Part shown: piece by piece, positions 43,062 to 50,468 of the stretch
How positions within the stretch are numbered: position 1 is the first letter of the stretch
Layout of the letters: every line of letters starts with the position of its first letter
Assembly: GCF_000959725.1 (NCBI RefSeq)
Contig: NZ_CP009321.1
Span: forward strand, 62,001-126,000
DNA length: 64,000 bases
DNA from: Burkholderia gladioli
Lineage (GTDB): Bacteria; Pseudomonadota; Gammaproteobacteria; Burkholderiales; Burkholderiaceae
Reading direction: 5' to 3'
Translations under genes and position numbers: made by a program
Notes under the pieces: generated by a model
The model's database searches: none
Told to the model about the DNA's origin: nothing
The model's input: only the letters and a program-made list of their open reading frames with translations

Positions 43062-43310
43062 CTAGACCTTATCGAGGTCGTCGGAAGAGAGTTTGATCGC
43101 GTCCAGCCCATCGTCGACGGCCGCCGTAGCCCGGGCATCACCGGCCAACGTTGGTTTCAGCCCGATCAGCAAGCCATTCTACCGCCCCACGAGACGGTTC
43201 ACGACGACTACCGCTTTCTCGCGCGTGCTTCGCTCGCGGCGCGCATCAACGATTCCGTAGACCGCTACGAGAATGCCCGCGATACCAACTCCCTACCCAA
43301 CCAAATCCAT
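43062..43310 (-). pseudogene. 83-codon gene with two in-frame TAG codons
   Basis: From ATG 43310 (GGAAAC just upstream) the frame reads MDLVG, TAG, then GVGIAGILVAVYGIVDARRE... to ...NRLVGR, TAG, then NGLLIGLKPTLAGDARATA... to the final TAG at 43062. The first part is a membrane segment and the last part an acidic tail. Spacing, frame length and position fit one gene in the tightly packed operon. Both internal stops are amber. Decay by nonsense mutation is the simple reading; amber read-through is the alternative. Confidence 0.6.
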
Positions 43311-43330
43311 ATTGGTTTCCGCGGTTTCCA

Positions 43331-43567
43331 TCAAACTTTGTCGTAGGCACGCCGGGCGGCATCGATTTTGTCACCGACATCGGTTCCGTTTCCGTTCTGC
43401 CAGCCGGCGAACGACTGCTCGCGGCACCCAATCAGCATCAAGCCGAACGTTGCGATAAGGCGGCGGGCGGCCTTCAGTTCTTTCGCCATCTTTGCCACTT
43501 CGTCCGGTTGTGCCAGTGAAGATGATCCGGTGGCGAATGCGTTCACGGTGGCGTCGTCAAGTTTCAC
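43331..43567 (-). CDS. small hypothetical protein
   Basis: A 78-residue protein starts at GTG 43567 behind GGAGAAC. A hydrophobic stretch (LIATFGLMLIGC) may contact the membrane. No family is recognised. The next gene starts 20 bases further on. Confidence 0.5.
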   Translation of the reverse strand: MKLDDATVNAFATGSSSLAQPDEVAKMAKELKAARRLIATFGLMLIGCREQSFAGWQNGNGTDVGDKIDAARRAYDKV

Positions 43568-43577
43568 GATTGTTCTC

Positions 43578-43952
43578 CTACGCGTTTTTGGTCCTGCGGA
43601 ACACGACAACGTTCGCTCCCGCGGTCACCGTCACGTTGTCGAGGCCTGCGGCATCGTTGCCATAGATCCTTCGGAGCGCTTCACGAATCGCTTGCTCCGA
43701 CGCATCAGGCCGCCCGCTCGCCAATTGAGGACGGCGACCGACCACGCGTGCTGCACCAAACTCGTTGACCTCAACGATATCGCCGGAGCACGCTCCAATT
43801 GAGGCGAGCGTCTTTACGATGGCATCGCTGAAAGGCGATTTCCCCATGCCTGTCGTCGGCGCCGCGACGCCATGTCCGAGCTTGAATACGCCGCTCGGTT
43901 CCGGCTTGCCGACGAGGTCCTTCGCCCACTTGAACATCGAACTGAGCTTCAT
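43578..43952 (-). CDS. hypothetical protein
   Basis: The 124-residue protein starts at ATG 43952 behind GGAAAGCG. It has a short basic N-terminus and a C-terminal alpha/beta part (GDIVEVNEFGAARVV, VTVTAGANVVVFRR). No family is recognised. It belongs to the packed minus-strand series. Confidence 0.55.
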   Translation of the reverse strand: MKLSSMFKWAKDLVGKPEPSGVFKLGHGVAAPTTGMGKSPFSDAIVKTLASIGACSGDIVEVNEFGAARVVGRRPQLASGRPDASEQAIREALRRIYGNDAAGLDNVTVTAGANVVVFRRTKNA

Positions 43953-43986
43953 TGTCGCTTTCCAATCTATTTGAAGACCAACGGCA

Positions 43987-44322
43987 CTATGACTGCGTGA
44001 AGTTGTGCCGCTTCCCGCCCGAGCGAGCCGCACGGACTGCCGCATTAATCTTTGACGCTCCAGCAGCATCAATCACAGCGATCGCCGCTGTTCGGGCAGT
44101 CTCCGGATCATCTTCAGCGACTCGCGGCACCGCCCGACCAGTCTCAACATCCGATACCACCCACCGCGTCCATAAGCTACGGCTGTTGATCTTCTGGTGA
44201 ACGGCCCACAATCGATTGGCGTGCATGAATGGAATTCCGATCACTGTCACCGTGTCCCACGGACCGTGCGCCTCAAAGAGAATGCCCTCGACCCGTTTGT
44301 TTTCGGCCTCAGCCCTTTCCAT
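43987..44322 (-). CDS. hypothetical protein
   Basis: The 111-residue protein starts at ATG 44322 with GGAGGAAAATC, a strong ribosome binding site. It has a beta-rich middle (DTVTVIGIPFMHANRLWAVH) and a C-terminal helical, Ala-rich end. No domain is recognised. Upstream, out of frame, is a possible decayed small ORF. Confidence 0.55.
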   Translation of the reverse strand: MERAEAENKRVEGILFEAHGPWDTVTVIGIPFMHANRLWAVHQKINSRSLWTRWVVSDVETGRAVPRVAEDDPETARTAAIAVIDAAGASKINAAVRAARSGGKRHNFTQS

Positions 44323-44335
44323 GATTTTCCTCCAA

Positions 44336-44357
44336 GCGGGTACGACCGCCGTTTTCG
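44336..44357 (-). repeat. header repeat copy 5
   Basis: Minus-strand CGAAAACGGCGGTCGTACCCGC is a looser copy of the header, just before GGAGGAAAATC of the 44322 gene. Confidence 0.4.
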
Positions 44358-44434
44358 TAGATCTGTTGGTCCTCGACTGCGGGGCCGAGATCGCCCAGCT
44401 CCCGTAGCAAATATGCGTCATCGCTTCATACCGC

Positions 44435-44605
44435 TCACTTGCCTTTGTAGGAAAGAACGACTGAGAGAACGAAACCCGAGGCCAGCGTGACGAGCAGGAG
44501 AACTTGCAGCCAATGCGGAATCGCGTTCTGGCCAACGATCCAGCCGAGACACGAGAGTGCGAAGCAAAAAATCACTACGCGCGTACTTCTCTTCAGTTCC
44601 ATCAT
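44435..44605 (-). CDS. small two-pass membrane protein
   Basis: A 56-residue protein starts at ATG 44605 (a second ATG follows directly) behind GGAATC. It has two hydrophobic segments (VVIFCFALSCLGWIV and LQVLLLVTLASGFVLSVVL) joined by a short loop with Pro and His, then YKGK. No family is recognised. It is a candidate small membrane protein, such as a holin or toxin, but this is only shape-based. Confidence 0.5.
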   Translation of the reverse strand: MMELKRSTRVVIFCFALSCLGWIVGQNAIPHWLQVLLLVTLASGFVLSVVLSYKGK

Positions 44606-44686
44606 TGATTCCATATCAGCGCTACATCACCGTGGCGACGCACAGCCTGGCTCTTTCCCATTGCCTGCCGTAGCCGCCATATTTAC

Positions 44687-45142
44687 TCAGGCCGCGACCT
44701 TTAGTCTCGTCTTGTACACGCGGACGCCGACGCCAGCTTTGCTTCCTCCTCGTCGGCGTTCGTTAAGAACCGTGCCAACACGTTGAAGGATTTCGGTCGC
44801 AGGGTGCCCTTCTCGGTTACCGCGAGGCGGCAGCATGTTTTCGCGCTCAATGAGTTGCTTGGCTGCTGCAAGCGTCTCAATATCCATCTCGCGATTGACG
44901 ACACCAATGTTCGAGGCAAGCACGGCGACGTGCGCAGCACGCTGCTGGTGCTTCTTCGAACTTGCCGCGCGCGCATTGATCTGCCTCCACCCCGCGATCC
45001 ATTCTTTTAGACTACACCACGTCACTCGTGTACCAGGCGTCGTCATTGAAACGCACTGCGCGCGCGTCTTTTGAGTTCGAAACACCGCAACGTCGAAGAC
45101 ATCCCGAGCGACCGTGCCGCGCGTCAATTTCCTGCTCCCCAT
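44687..45142 (-). CDS. hypothetical basic protein
   Basis: A 151-residue protein starts at ATG 45142 with GGAAACA upstream; ATG 45169 in frame is possible. It is basic overall (Arg/Lys), with an Ala/Arg-rich centre, and may bind nucleic acid. A TCCCC-N3-GGGGA palindrome lies 62 bases upstream, so the regulator next door may control it. Confidence 0.5.
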   Translation of the reverse strand: MGSRKLTRGTVARDVFDVAVFRTQKTRAQCVSMTTPGTRVTWCSLKEWIAGWRQINARAASSKKHQQRAAHVAVLASNIGVVNREMDIETLAAAKQLIERENMLPPRGNREGHPATEILQRVGTVLNERRRGGSKAGVGVRVYKTRLKVAA

Positions 45143-45203
45143 TGTTTCCGATTTACTTTGGTTGTTCATCGGCCGAGGTGCCGATGCGTGATTACATAAT
45201 ATA

Positions 45204-45216
45204 TCCCCACTGGGGA
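45204..45216 (-). promoter_or_regulatory. operator-like palindrome
   Basis: TCCCC-ACT-GGGGA sits between the regulator stop and the 45142 gene. It is nearly identical to the palindrome at 45489-45501. Confidence 0.5.
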
Positions 45217-45219
45217 CAG

Positions 45220-45447
45220 TCAAGCCTTTTTCTTCTCCCACTCCAGAATCTCTCGCACGTAAGAGCGGCCCATGTCGGGCATGCTCCGAAAGTCCGGAGA
45301 TTCGCTAGGCAAGAGCCATTTATCCAGGGTGCGTCTAGCGACGCTTACACGCGCCGCGAACTCATCGCGCGTCATCTCTAGTTGCTCCATCGCGTAGCGC
45401 AAGAACTCCTGTTGAGGGAGGTCAGAATACTGTCTGGTTGCGGCCAT
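45220..45447 (-). CDS. small HTH-like regulator
   Basis: The 75-residue protein has a helix-turn-helix-like stretch (MEQLEMTRDEFAARVSVARR followed by TLDKWLLP), typical of short XRE-like plasmid or phage regulators. Palindromes of the form TCCCC-N3-GGGGA flank it on both sides, one in its own upstream region and one before the next gene. It probably represses both, but this is inferred from the repeats. Confidence 0.65.
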   Translation of the reverse strand: MAATRQYSDLPQQEFLRYAMEQLEMTRDEFAARVSVARRTLDKWLLPSESPDFRSMPDMGRSYVREILEWEKKKA

Positions 45448-45488
45448 CTAACCCTTCAATATCGGGATTCTCGAGGTTTCACTGTTTA

Positions 45489-45501
45489 TCCCCAGCGGGG
45501 A
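45489..45501 (-). promoter_or_regulatory. operator-like palindrome
   Basis: TCCCC-AGC-GGGGA lies 42 bases upstream of the small regulator start, matching the copy at 45204-45216. Confidence 0.5.
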
Positions 45502-45681
45502 CTTTGGTCAAGCCCCCAAGGCGTCGTCGTGATGGTCGGGAACAGGAGTCCGTCGCGCGCCTGCGCGGCTTCGTTCAACGTGGGTCACCCAAGCCATCGA
45601 CGAGCCGTCTGAAGGCGAGTTGCACTCGCAGCGCGGACCGCCACTGCGTGCGGGTGAGTGTGCGGCCGTCCGCCGAACGGA

Positions 45682-46007
45682 TTACCGGCGGGTTTGATGG
45701 CCGGCCTCCCACGCGCCCACCGAATTGAGGCCCATCCGCAGTTGGCTGTCGTGCGCGATCGCCAGCGCCGCGCACAGATCCTGATGCATCTCATCGATGA
45801 ACCAACGTCCCGTTGCATGGCCCCGCGCAAGCGTCGCCGGCAGCGCGCTCATCAGCTCCTTGATCTGCACCGCGTCGATCCTCTCGTTGTGCGCTCTTCC
45901 GCGATGAGCCGCGAGATGGTGGCCAGCCGCAGTAGCAGCTCGATGCGGTGCTCGGTTCCCTGTTCCGCGGCGAGCGCCACGAGCTCCCTGTGACACTCCT
46001 GCGCCAT
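45682..46007 (-). pseudogene. unknown gene, frameshifted, next to the IS66 left end
   Basis: From ATG 46007 the frame reads MAQECHRELVALAAEQ... to ...SRLIAEER, then a one-base shift continues as HNERIDAVQIKELMSALPAT... to ...SVGAWEAGHQTRR and TAA at 45682. Both parts look coding. The gene start lies two bases from the target duplication, so the insertion may have removed upstream codons or regulation. No family is recognised. Confidence 0.5.
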
Positions 46008-46141
46008 CGATCCACGGTAAGCGGTCGGTAAAGGACGCCTCTCTCCTCCATCTGCGTCACACTCGGTTAAGATCGACTTGCCGTGAGCGGCGAGTTTGCT
46101 CAGCGGCAGATCGTCGCCTCTACCCAGCGGACTCTTCGCCC

Positions 46142-46720
46142 ATGCCATCAACTGATTTCGAAGCACACCTCGTTGCCCTTGCGCGAGAGTCTTCATGGTT
46201 TTGGCCTGCACTGGTTGCAGTCCGGTCCCTGAATCTACCCTCCTGGTGCATTGGTGCTGGTGCCGTACGGAACCTCGTCTGGGACTCTTTGCATGGATTG
46301 GAGACATCGTCAGCATTGCGTGACGTCGATGTTGCGTACTTCGATGGCGCTGATCTTTCTGCAGAGCGCGACGCAACGTTTCAGTCTCATCTAAGCAGGA
46401 TGCACCCCCAATTGCCATGGGAGGTCACCAATCAAGCCGCCGTTCATACCTGGTTCGAGGCGGCTTTGGGTTACGCCGTGCCACCATTGAAGTCGCTGGA
46501 GGCCGCCGTCGCGTCGTGGCCAGAGTATGCAACCGCAGTCGGGTTGACTCTACTTCCTGATGACACGCTCAAGGTTCTTGCACCGTATGGGCTGGATGAT
46601 TTGTTCGCCATGGTGGTTCGTCGGAATCCCGAGCGAGTCAGTGTCGCGACGTATCGGCAGCGGGTACAAGAGAAGCAGTATCGCAATCGCTGGCCTCGCG
46701 TAACCATCGTTCACTGCTAA
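46142..46720 (+). CDS. nucleotidyltransferase family protein (PF06042-like) passenger
   Basis: The 192-residue protein has the pattern SWCIGAGAVRNLVWDSLHG then SALRDVDVAYFD. This is the G[G/A]..RN...D.DV.. arrangement of nucleotidyltransferase-fold proteins of the DUF925 family, whose substrate is unknown. The end (YRQRVQEKQYRNRWPRV) is family-typical and complete. Its stop overlaps the tnpC stop on the other strand. It lies inside the IS66 ends and moves with the element. Confidence 0.85.
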   Translation: MPSTDFEAHLVALARESSWFWPALVAVRSLNLPSWCIGAGAVRNLVWDSLHGLETSSALRDVDVAYFDGADLSAERDATFQSHLSRMHPQLPWEVTNQAAVHTWFEAALGYAVPPLKSLEAAVASWPEYATAVGLTLLPDDTLKVLAPYGLDDLFAMVVRRNPERVSVATYRQRVQEKQYRNRWPRVTIVHC

Positions 46721-48309
46721 GGGCTCGTACTCGGTGGCTCGCCAGTCGGTTGGTTATTGTATGGTGACGCCCAAGGCAGCAGGGCCGCGTAGCTGTCAGC
46801 GGTTGAAGCGTGCGGCAGATTAGCAAACAGCCAGACGAGATAGCGGTATGGGTCGATGCCATTCGCCTTGCAGGTCTCGACCAGTGAGTAGAGATTGGCG
46901 CTGGCCTGTGCGCCGGCTACCGTATCGGAGAACAGCCAGCCCTTGCGTCCGACGACGAACGGTCGGATCGCGTTCTCGCACAGGTTGTTCGAGATCGGCC
47001 AGGTACCGTTTTCGACGTAGCGAACCAGTTTGGGCCACTGTCCGCTTAGATACTGCAATGCCTTGCCGAGCAGACTCGACGGCACGACGCCCGGTAGATG
47101 CTCGACCAGCATGCGCTCGATGATGCCGAGCACGCGGGTGCTGTATCGCGCACGCAGTCGCCGCCGACATTCGGGTTTCCACTTCGCGCTGCGCGCCTCG
47201 GCCGCGAACAGCTTGCCGATCAGCACGACGAAGCGCGTGGCCAGCAGATCCGGCGAGCGTGCAGCCTTCGGCACCGACTCCTCGGCCTTGATGAAGCCGC
47301 GGCGCACGTGTGCCCAGCATCCGAGATGCACGAGCTGGTGATCGTGGGCGATTCCGTTGTAGAGCTCGTACCCATCAGTCATCAGCACGGTGCCAGGGTG
47401 CACGCCAGCATAGAGCTTCTGCGCGTGCTGGGCGCCGCGCCCCGGCGAGTACGAGAACATCCGTACTGGCGGCCCCGAGCCGTTGACCTGCGCCCACAGG
47501 TAACTCTTCCCCTGCGGCCTGCGTCCTGGCTCCTTCAGCACTTGGAACGTTGTCTCGTCGCCGTAGATCAGGTCCGATTCGAGCAGCGCGTCGCGCATCA
47601 GGTTGATCACCGGCTGCGTGGCCAGTCCCACCCGCACCACGCTGGCGGCCAGCGTGTTCGACGAGATGTCGCCGCCGAAGCGACGCAGCAGCGTGGTTTG
47701 GCGATACAGTGGCATACCGTACTGGTACTTGCCAGTGATGATCCACGCTAGCGCGGATTCCGTGAGCAACCCGCGCGGGATGATACGCGCTGGCGCGGGC
47801 GTGACCTTGATGCCGAGATCACAGCACGGGCACGCGTACTTGACACGCTGGTGCTGAACGACGCGGACCTGCTCGGGGATCACGTCAAGCTGTTCGCTCG
47901 TCTCGACGCCGATCTCCACGAGGGCATAGCCGTCGTGCGCGCAGAATCGTTCAGACTCGGGTAGTTCGTGCCGCACGACCTCGCGCGGCAAGTTCGGATC
48001 GAGTGGTTTGCGTCCGCGCTTGCCTCGCGTGTGGGCGGCGACAGACGTGCCGGGCGCGTCCTCGCGCGCGGGCGCATTGGTAGTGGTGGCCAATGCTTCA
48101 GCTTCGTTGAACAAGCCGAGTTGGTCGGCATGGCGCGCCTCGCTAGAGGCGCCGAACAGTTCGTGCTTGTAGGCCCGCAGCTTCTCTTCGGCCAGATCGC
48201 GCTGGGCCGTCACGAGTCGAAGCTCACCACGCAGCGCATCGCGTTCGGCGCTCGCGGCAATCAGCGCTTCGTACTCCTCCGCGCTCAACATGACGGGTCT
48301 ATTCGGCAT
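46717..48309 (-). CDS. tnpC: IS66 transposase TnpC
   Basis: The 530-residue DDE transposase is intact, with the Cys pair YACPCCDLGIKV, IYGDETTFQVLKEPG, and NNLCENAIRPFVVGRKGWLF. It is very similar to the TnpC at 38495 except for the C-terminal 20 residues (SPYNNQPTGEPPSTSP), which run up to the passenger gene stop. Confidence 0.95.
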   Translation of the reverse strand: MPNRPVMLSAEEYEALIAASAERDALRGELRLVTAQRDLAEEKLRAYKHELFGASSEARHADQLGLFNEAEALATTTNAPAREDAPGTSVAAHTRGKRGRKPLDPNLPREVVRHELPESERFCAHDGYALVEIGVETSEQLDVIPEQVRVVQHQRVKYACPCCDLGIKVTPAPARIIPRGLLTESALAWIITGKYQYGMPLYRQTTLLRRFGGDISSNTLAASVVRVGLATQPVINLMRDALLESDLIYGDETTFQVLKEPGRRPQGKSYLWAQVNGSGPPVRMFSYSPGRGAQHAQKLYAGVHPGTVLMTDGYELYNGIAHDHQLVHLGCWAHVRRGFIKAEESVPKAARSPDLLATRFVVLIGKLFAAEARSAKWKPECRRRLRARYSTRVLGIIERMLVEHLPGVVPSSLLGKALQYLSGQWPKLVRYVENGTWPISNNLCENAIRPFVVGRKGWLFSDTVAGAQASANLYSLVETCKANGIDPYRYLVWLFANLPHASTADSYAALLPWASPYNNQPTGEPPSTSP

Positions 48310-48340
48310 GGCCGATTAGACCATGCCACCTGCGTGGTGT

Positions 48341-48691
48341 TCAGCTCATCCGCGCGTAATATCGCTGGGGATGCTTCTGGATCACGGCCAGGTCAATGCC
48401 GTCGAGCAGCCAGTGCAACTGTTCGGCGCTGAGCGTGATTGTGTCTCCTCCGTTCGGCCAGATGAAGCGGTCGGCTTCGAGTCGTTTGAGCAGCAACCAG
48501 AAGCCGTTGCCACCCCAGCCAAGGATCTTGATGCGATCACGACGGCGATTGCCGAACACGAACAGCGCCGAGGTCATCGGGTTCAGACGCATCGCCTGTT
48601 CGACCAGAATCGACAGTCCGTTGATGCCCATTCGGAAGTCGACCGGGTCGCGATGCAGGTAGACCTTCAGCCCTTCGTCGAACCGGAACAA
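48341..48691 (-). CDS. tnpB: IS66 Orf2 protein TnpB
   Basis: A 116-residue protein starts with GTG 48691 and overlaps tnpA by 25 bases. It shows the DPVDFRMGINGLSILVEQ pattern. It differs from the copy at 38113 by three substitutions, so the elements are recent relatives in this part. Confidence 0.95.
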   Translation of the reverse strand: MFRFDEGLKVYLHRDPVDFRMGINGLSILVEQAMRLNPMTSALFVFGNRRRDRIKILGWGGNGFWLLLKRLEADRFIWPNGGDTITLSAEQLHWLLDGIDLAVIQKHPQRYYARMS

Positions 48692-49155
48692 GGCAGCCTC
48701 CCCAGCATCTGGATCACCGTGGCCAGTTCATCGACGCCCGCCTCACCAAGATCGAATTCGACACCATTGGACAGGCGCACATGCAAGGAGAGCGCCATCG
48801 ATTTCTCCAAAGGTGGTGGATCAGGCGGAAGTGCTGGCGGCAATGCGGAAATCGACGCGATTGGCACGAATGCTGGTGATGTATTGGGAATATCGATTGT
48901 GACGCCGTCGGAAATTGCAGGCGACCGAGCTACCCGATCGTGCTCGATCTGGGCCTGTATCTTTTGATGGCGGGCGACCCAGCTGCGCAGCAGATTTGGA
49001 TTTAGATCGTGCTCCATTGCCGTTCGCGCTATCGACACACCAGGCTGCAGACAAAGTTGCACCAACTCGTCGCGGGCAGCATCGTCGTATTCTCGACGGC
49101 CATCTCGTTTTCGGCCAACAACCAGTCGGCTACGCAAGTCTTGTTTTTCACTCAT
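48667..49155 (-). CDS. tnpA: IS66 accessory protein TnpA
   Basis: The 162-residue protein has the HTH GVSIARTAMEHDLNPNLLRS and ends MLGRLPCSGSTKG. The middle (residues 60-120) is unrelated to the other IS66 TnpA in this window. The upstream leader to the right end is 86 bases and contains the inverted repeat CACTCTGATGC / GCATCAGAGTG. Confidence 0.9.
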   Translation of the reverse strand: MSEKQDLRSRLVVGRKRDGRREYDDAARDELVQLCLQPGVSIARTAMEHDLNPNLLRSWVARHQKIQAQIEHDRVARSPAISDGVTIDIPNTSPAFVPIASISALPPALPPDPPPLEKSMALSLHVRLSNGVEFDLGEAGVDELATVIQMLGRLPCSGSTKG

Positions 49156-49249
49156 ACACTCTGATGCCAGCTGTCCACGTGGACACGTAGCATCAGAGTG
49201 CAGCGATTTCTACACAAGGGCGTCGTTATTCGATCGCTTACGATCCACG

Positions 49250-49898
49250 GCTTTCGTGGACAGCGGTAGCACGTGGGTTTGTGAAGCCGCGTTTGCGCGG
49301 TGTGGCGGGCTTCGTTCGACGCCTGCTGTTTCTCGGCCAGGTGGTGTTGGCCGACGGGCGCCGGCGGCCGCTTCTTCGTCGCCAGGCATGCATGGCCAGC
49401 CCGGCGAAGCGATTGCTCCACTGCCTACAGCCGCTCCTAGAGCACGTCCACTTCCGTTGACGCGAGCGTGTCGCCCGCCGCATCGAGCACGCTCACCAGC
49501 GCGTCCAGTCGCAGGCGGGGGCTCGCGAGGACCGGCGCTGCGGCCATCCGCGCCTGACCCTCCCGGAACACCGCCATCCACACCTCGAGCGCCCGCCGGC
49601 CGGCCGCACCCAGGCTGCGGAGGATCTCCTCCGGCACGCCTTCCGTGGCCCGAAATGGCCCGGTGAGCATGAACGGAAAGCTGTCTCGGGTTCCCGAAGT
49701 CGTCGAACAGGTAGCGATTCGAGGCGGGCCATACCTTCGAATCGGGCACCTTGCAGAACACCACGTAGACGATCAACAACTCGGAGGTAGTGATCAAGCG
49801 CTGCCGCCCCTCGTCCAGCCCGGCTCGCCTTGTTTATCGAACGCAGCCTCGATCACGGCCATGCTGCCTCGTGGCCTTGAGAAGCGGAAATGAAACAC
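49250..49898 (-). other. degraded coding remnants
   Basis: Out-of-phase coding-like pieces occur on the minus strand. One is about 49797-49690 (LLIVYVVFCKVPDSKVWPAS, NRYLFDDFG). Another is 49670-49437 (LTGPFRATEGVPEEILRSLG, GRRALEVWMAVFREGQARMA), which ends in a stop at 49437. Together they look like one frameshifted gene of unknown family. No intact gene is supported in this stretch. Confidence 0.4.
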
Positions 49899-50462
49899 CT
49901 AACTTTCAGAAGAAATTGATACCACTTCTCCGAAATCGAACCCCTTCAGCTTGCTTTCCTCAACGAGGACTTTGAATTTTTCGGAGACAAATACTGTCGC
50001 GGGGCTTTCCTTCAGCCTGAATATATCGATATCCCGAACCTGATGTTCCAAAAGAACAATTTTATTGAAAATCGTGGCTTGAGGATAAACCTTGTATTTG
50101 GACTTCTCCATGTCGACGGCGCCCTCAAGCGCTCTGGTCACGTGAAAACCCAACATGTCGTCCGCTGGCGTCTCGACCGGCAGCACTTCTCCTGCCCCTC
50201 GCAACAGAGGGCTCAACGCGTCGAAAGATTTCTTGCTGAATACAAGAAATGGCGACAGCAGGGTGTGAATATCACTGTTTTTCTTTCGTCGGGGAGAGCC
50301 CCATGAAAGCTCGACGGGCTTGTACTCCTCCCCGAACGCTCGTCCACACAGGGCGGTTGCACGTATGGCTATGCTCGTGTCGTACGCAACTTCGCCATCG
50401 CTATCGACCTGCACCAGCGCCTGATATGCATCGTCCTGCCTCAAACCATATACAGTAGTCAT
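49899..50462 (-). CDS. Imm11/DUF1629-like immunity protein
   Basis: The 187-residue protein follows the Rhs gene directly; ATG 50462 or GTG 50468 may start it. It has the pattern of DUF1629 immunity proteins (LVFSKKSFDALSPLL, then LPVETPADDMLGFHVTRALE, and TVFVSEKFKVLVEESKLKGF). Such proteins bind and inhibit the nuclease tips of polymorphic toxins. It probably protects against the AHH nuclease encoded just upstream. Base composition is visibly lower in GC than the Rhs core. Confidence 0.8.
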   Translation of the reverse strand: MTTVYGLRQDDAYQALVQVDSDGEVAYDTSIAIRATALCGRAFGEEYKPVELSWGSPRRKKNSDIHTLLSPFLVFSKKSFDALSPLLRGAGEVLPVETPADDMLGFHVTRALEGAVDMEKSKYKVYPQATIFNKIVLLEHQVRDIDIFRLKESPATVFVSEKFKVLVEESKLKGFDFGEVVSISSES

Positions 50463-50468
50463 ACGCAC

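Larger units (their letters stand above)
46017..49241 (-). mobile_element. IS66-type element with nucleotidyltransferase passenger
   Basis: The element is 3225 bp. Its left end is GTAAGCGGTCGGTAAAGGAC... and its right end, on the complement, GTAAGCGATCGAATAACGAC.... The 8-bp direct repeat GATCCACG is at 46009-46016 and 49242-49249. It contains tnpA, tnpB and tnpC (minus) and a passenger gene (plus) between tnpC and the left end. Confidence 0.92.

Noticed and set aside
45204..45501. CRISPR-like repeats
   Set aside because: There are only two 13-bp palindromes 285 bases apart with a gene between; no array structure exists anywhere in the window.
46721..46771. Left end of the second IS66 just after tnpC
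   Set aside because: No GTAAGCG-type end or matching 8-bp repeat is found there; the correct end is at 46017 with a GATCCACG duplication.
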